NCBI GenBank assembly: GCA_043744175.1
Contig: JAYTVD010000090.1
Span: 1 to 23,200, forward strand
Length of the DNA: 23,200 nucleotides
Reading direction: 5' to 3'
Origin: JANMEX01 sp043744175
GTDB lineage: Bacteria; Pseudomonadota; Alphaproteobacteria; Rhizobiales; Rhizobiaceae
Numbering within the stretch: the stretch's first letter is position 1; the number at the start of each line of letters is the position of its first letter. This document shows positions 22,222-23,200 of the stretch, in pieces. A program made the position numbers and the translations under genes. The notes beneath the pieces were generated by a model. It was not told the origin of the DNA. It saw nothing but the letters and a program-made list of their open reading frames with translations, and made no database searches.

Positions 22222-22670
22222 CCTTCCGCCGCCTTCGCGACTTTTTGCTTTAGCAACATACGGTCGCGCGAGGAGACGCCAATAAGTTCGGCAATGCGCC
22301 AGACCAGATTATCTTCCAGCTCATGCACTTCATGATCGGCGTAAACCACCTCCCAGATAAGCTCGATAAGGCTGAGCCGCTCGCTCTCATCCAGCTTCAC
22401 AAGAACAGATGTAAACTGAAACAGATCCACCGATTCGCGCTCTGCCTGCTCACCGCGCTTCATGAGGCTTTCCAGCGCATCGCCTTCAATGCCAAAGCGC
22501 TCGGACAGCAACAGCGAGAGCCGTGCGATCTCGTTTTCATGACGCACGCCATCGGCATCCATCACCGTGAACAATAGTGCGGCGGCTGCCACTTGCTCAG
22601 GGTTTGTGCCATCGCGCTCCGGCGTTTTGGCGCCAAGCTGCTCAAGAAAGCTGGTGAAGCGTTCGAACAT
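22218..22670 (-). CDS. TerB family protein
   Basis: A 150-aa helical protein of the TerB family (PF05099). Two repeats of the family's acidic signature are visible: TVMDADGVRHENEIARL (about 35-51) and VVYADHEVHELEDNLVWRIAELIGV (about 107-131), which bind metal in tellurite-resistance TerB. In Hyphomicrobiales this stand-alone TerB commonly sits after the TPR hemY gene, as here, and is not part of a ter operon. Its role is unknown. It starts 8 bases after the hemY stop with AGGA upstream, so it is co-transcribed. Confidence 0.85.
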   Translation of the reverse strand: MFERFTSFLEQLGAKTPERDGTNPEQVAAAALLFTVMDADGVRHENEIARLSLLLSERFGIEGDALESLMKRGEQAERESVDLFQFTSVLVKLDESERLSLIELIWEVVYADHEVHELEDNLVWRIAELIGVSSRDRMLLKQKVAKAAEG

Positions 22671-22678
22671 GTCTAATC

Positions 22679-23200
22679 CTAAAACAACTTGAACCGTTTG
22701 GATGGCGCGGCGGCGGTTCCCTCTTTAACACCCGGATCATCCGGCACCATGCCAATCGGTGCCAATGCCGCATTTTGCGAGGCGGTATCTGGAACCAGCG
22801 CCAGCGTTGGACGTGTTGCGGGCGGCGCTATGACAGTTCGTGCAGGCGGCGCAACCGGCGCTAGTTTCAACTCTATAACAGGTTCTTCCTCAATCGGCTC
22901 GGGCACATAATCAATCGCCGGTGACAGGCGCTCGACCGGCACTTTCCACTCGAACGCATCAATACGCCCCGTAACCGGCGAAACAGGCAACCAGCGCTGC
23001 GACACCATACCGTCGGCAGTCCAAGCCGGATCGCGCGGGGCACGAAGCGCGCGGGCGAGATGTTCGCGCACCTTGCCAACATTGCGGGTTTCGGCCTGCT
23101 CGATATCTGCCAAAATAAGATGTATGCTTTCGGATGGACGCTTGGCGAGCGCCGCTTCCGCAGATTTGCGGGCTTCGGCAAATTGTCCGGCGGCGAGAGC
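22679..23200 (-). CDS. hemY: Heme biosynthesis-associated TPR protein HemY, C-terminal part
   Basis: The reading frame is open to the window edge, so the gene's 5' part lies beyond 23200 and only about 173 C-terminal codons are seen. TPR-like helices (ALAAGQFAEARKSAEAALAKRPSESIHLILADIEQAETRNVGKVREHLARAL) are followed by DPAWTADGMVSQRWLPVSPVTGRIDAFEWKVP, the diagnostic C-terminal motif of HemY (PF07219 proteins), and a proline- and alanine-rich tail. This membrane-anchored HemY is found with hemC and hemD in proteobacteria and is distinct from protoporphyrinogen oxidase HemY. Those genes would be expected to the right of the window. Confidence 0.88.
   Translation of the reverse strand, partial: ALAAGQFAEARKSAEAALAKRPSESIHLILADIEQAETRNVGKVREHLARALRAPRDPAWTADGMVSQRWLPVSPVTGRIDAFEWKVPVERLSPAIDYVPEPIEEEPVIELKLAPVAPPARTVIAPPATRPTLALVPDTASQNAALAPIGMVPDDPGVKEGTAAAPSKRFKLF

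Noticed and set aside
22218..22670. Tellurite resistance locus
   Set aside because: Only a stand-alone TerB-like gene is present, next to hemY; no terC, terD, terZ or terA homologue is nearby.

Overview
The window looks like chromosomal DNA of an alphaproteobacterium, most probably of the Hyphomicrobiales (Rhizobiales) type. This is judged from protein character: a BTLCP-type cysteine proteinase, a TPR HemY followed by a TerB-like gene, a Kup potassium transporter, and a small HTH protein of a type I associate with alphaproteobacteria. It rests on recalled family knowledge, not on a search. No rRNA, tRNA, CRISPR array, transposase or prophage structural gene was seen.

Layout. 1-5634 is mostly housekeeping: a terminator of an upstream gene, a periplasmic transglutaminase-like cysteine proteinase, a TraB/GumN protein and a XerC-type recombinase on the minus strand, then rimM-trmD-rplS with a structured 200-nt spacer before rplS, a strong terminator and a SAM methyltransferase. 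5750-7402 is a polar amino acid ABC transporter pair (binding protein and permease). An intrinsic terminator ends one base before the permease start codon, and no ATPase gene is adjacent. 7550-9460 is kup.

9739-17503 is a sugar-acid catabolic locus built as four transcription units around two divergent promoter regions: (minus) gluconate 5-dehydrogenase-like SDR, gluconokinase, beta-hydroxyacid dehydrogenase; (plus) 2-hydroxyacid dehydrogenase, L-idonate 5-dehydrogenase; (minus) LacI-family regulator, GlcG/HbpS-like protein; (plus) SMP-30 lactonase, second beta-hydroxyacid dehydrogenase. The enzymes make a coherent route: sugar-acid lactone to L-idonate, to 5-ketogluconate, to gluconate, to 6-phosphogluconate. 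Three near-identical 16-bp palindromes (ATGTTAnCGnTAACAT type) lie in the two divergent regions and are the probable operators of the local LacI protein. No uptake system is encoded in the locus.

17504-19480 is an accessory module whose base composition appears more AT-rich by eye: a sigma70-like promoter, a roughly 165-nt leader full of hairpins whose last hairpin buries the Shine-Dalgarno sequence, a 452-aa protein with an AIPR/DGQHR-like DGGH motif, a tightly linked 101-aa helix-turn-helix protein and an intrinsic terminator. This self-contained cassette is the best candidate here for an undescribed, possibly defence-related, RNA-controlled system.

19531-23200 holds a GST and a ThuA-like protein (minus), an EntS-type MFS exporter (plus), and a TerB-like protein behind the 3' end of a TPR hemY gene (minus, running off the window).
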